From contig DILW01000009.1 in assembly GCA_002425245.1 (NCBI GenBank), positions 1 through 15,117 on the forward strand: a stretch of 15,117 bases of DNA, given 5' to 3'. Under the pieces are notes generated by a model. That model ran no database searches and had not been told where the DNA came from. It saw nothing but the letters and a program-made list of their open reading frames with translations. The position numbers and the translations under genes are program-made. Shown one piece after another: positions 14,695 to 15,117 of the stretch. This stretch comes from Betaproteobacteria bacterium UBA5582 (GTDB lineage: Bacteria; Pseudomonadota; Gammaproteobacteria; Burkholderiales; Rhodocyclaceae). Position 1 is the stretch's first letter. Every line of letters begins with the position of its first letter.

Positions 14695-14714
14695 AGCGGG
14701 CGGTTTGCCTGTTT
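14677..14714 (+). terminator. Terminator-like hairpin before trpB
   Basis: CAGGCGAACC (14677-14686) pairs with GGTTTGCCTG (14702-14711) over 10 bp with one G-T wobble, around a 15-nt loop, followed by TTTCCGTT. It lies 18 bp before the trpB Shine-Dalgarno, too close for a new promoter between them. It would therefore act as an attenuator, a partial terminator or a transcript-stabilising structure, not as a simple operon end. Confidence 0.4.
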
Positions 14715-14743
14715 CCGTTCACCCATTTCCCAGGAGTTTCGCC

Positions 14744-15117
<374 letters not shown>

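Overview
The window is 15.1 kb of GC-rich, densely packed bacterial chromosome with no mobile element, CRISPR array, tRNA or rRNA. Gene content and order (leuC, small lipoprotein, leuD, leuB, asd, fimV, membrane protein, truA, trpF, trpB) fit a betaproteobacterium, and the protein wording recalls Rhodocyclales such as Dechloromonas or Azonexus relatives. That placement is inferred from recalled synteny, not from a search.

Left part (1-3.6 kb): a patatin-like phospholipase gene leaves the window on the minus strand and is divergent from an uncharacterised radical SAM protein. The radical SAM gene converges on a small XRE-type regulator. The regulator and a two-CBS-domain protein are divergent around a 266-bp AT-rich control region that carries an 8-bp inverted repeat over the predicted promoters. 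Next come aroC (chorismate synthase) and a small YdcH/DUF465 protein.

Middle part (3.6-9.5 kb): an HcaT-like MFS transporter, then the leucine cluster leuC, an entericidin-like lipoprotein, leuD and leuB, followed by asd. LeuC/LeuD isomerise isopropylmalate and LeuB oxidises it on the way to leucine. Asd makes aspartate semialdehyde for lysine/diaminopimelate, threonine and methionine. A strong 17-bp hairpin terminator closes this block after asd.

Right part (9.5-15.1 kb): fimV, encoding a large LysM/TPR polar-hub protein, is followed by a GCAA-looped terminator-like hairpin. A CbiQ/EcfT-like membrane protein, truA (tRNA pseudouridine synthase) and trpF overlap one another and probably form one transcript. 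A 129-bp gap with a short reading frame and two hairpins precedes trpB, which runs off the right edge. The shared theme is amino-acid biosynthesis (aromatic, leucine, aspartate family, tryptophan) interleaved with cell-envelope and polarity genes.

I found no clear new multi-gene system. The best leads are the putative operator between the XRE and CBS genes, the 11-residue-repeat lipoprotein inside the leucine cluster, the orphan EcfT-like gene behind a hairpin, and the trpF-trpB intergenic structure.
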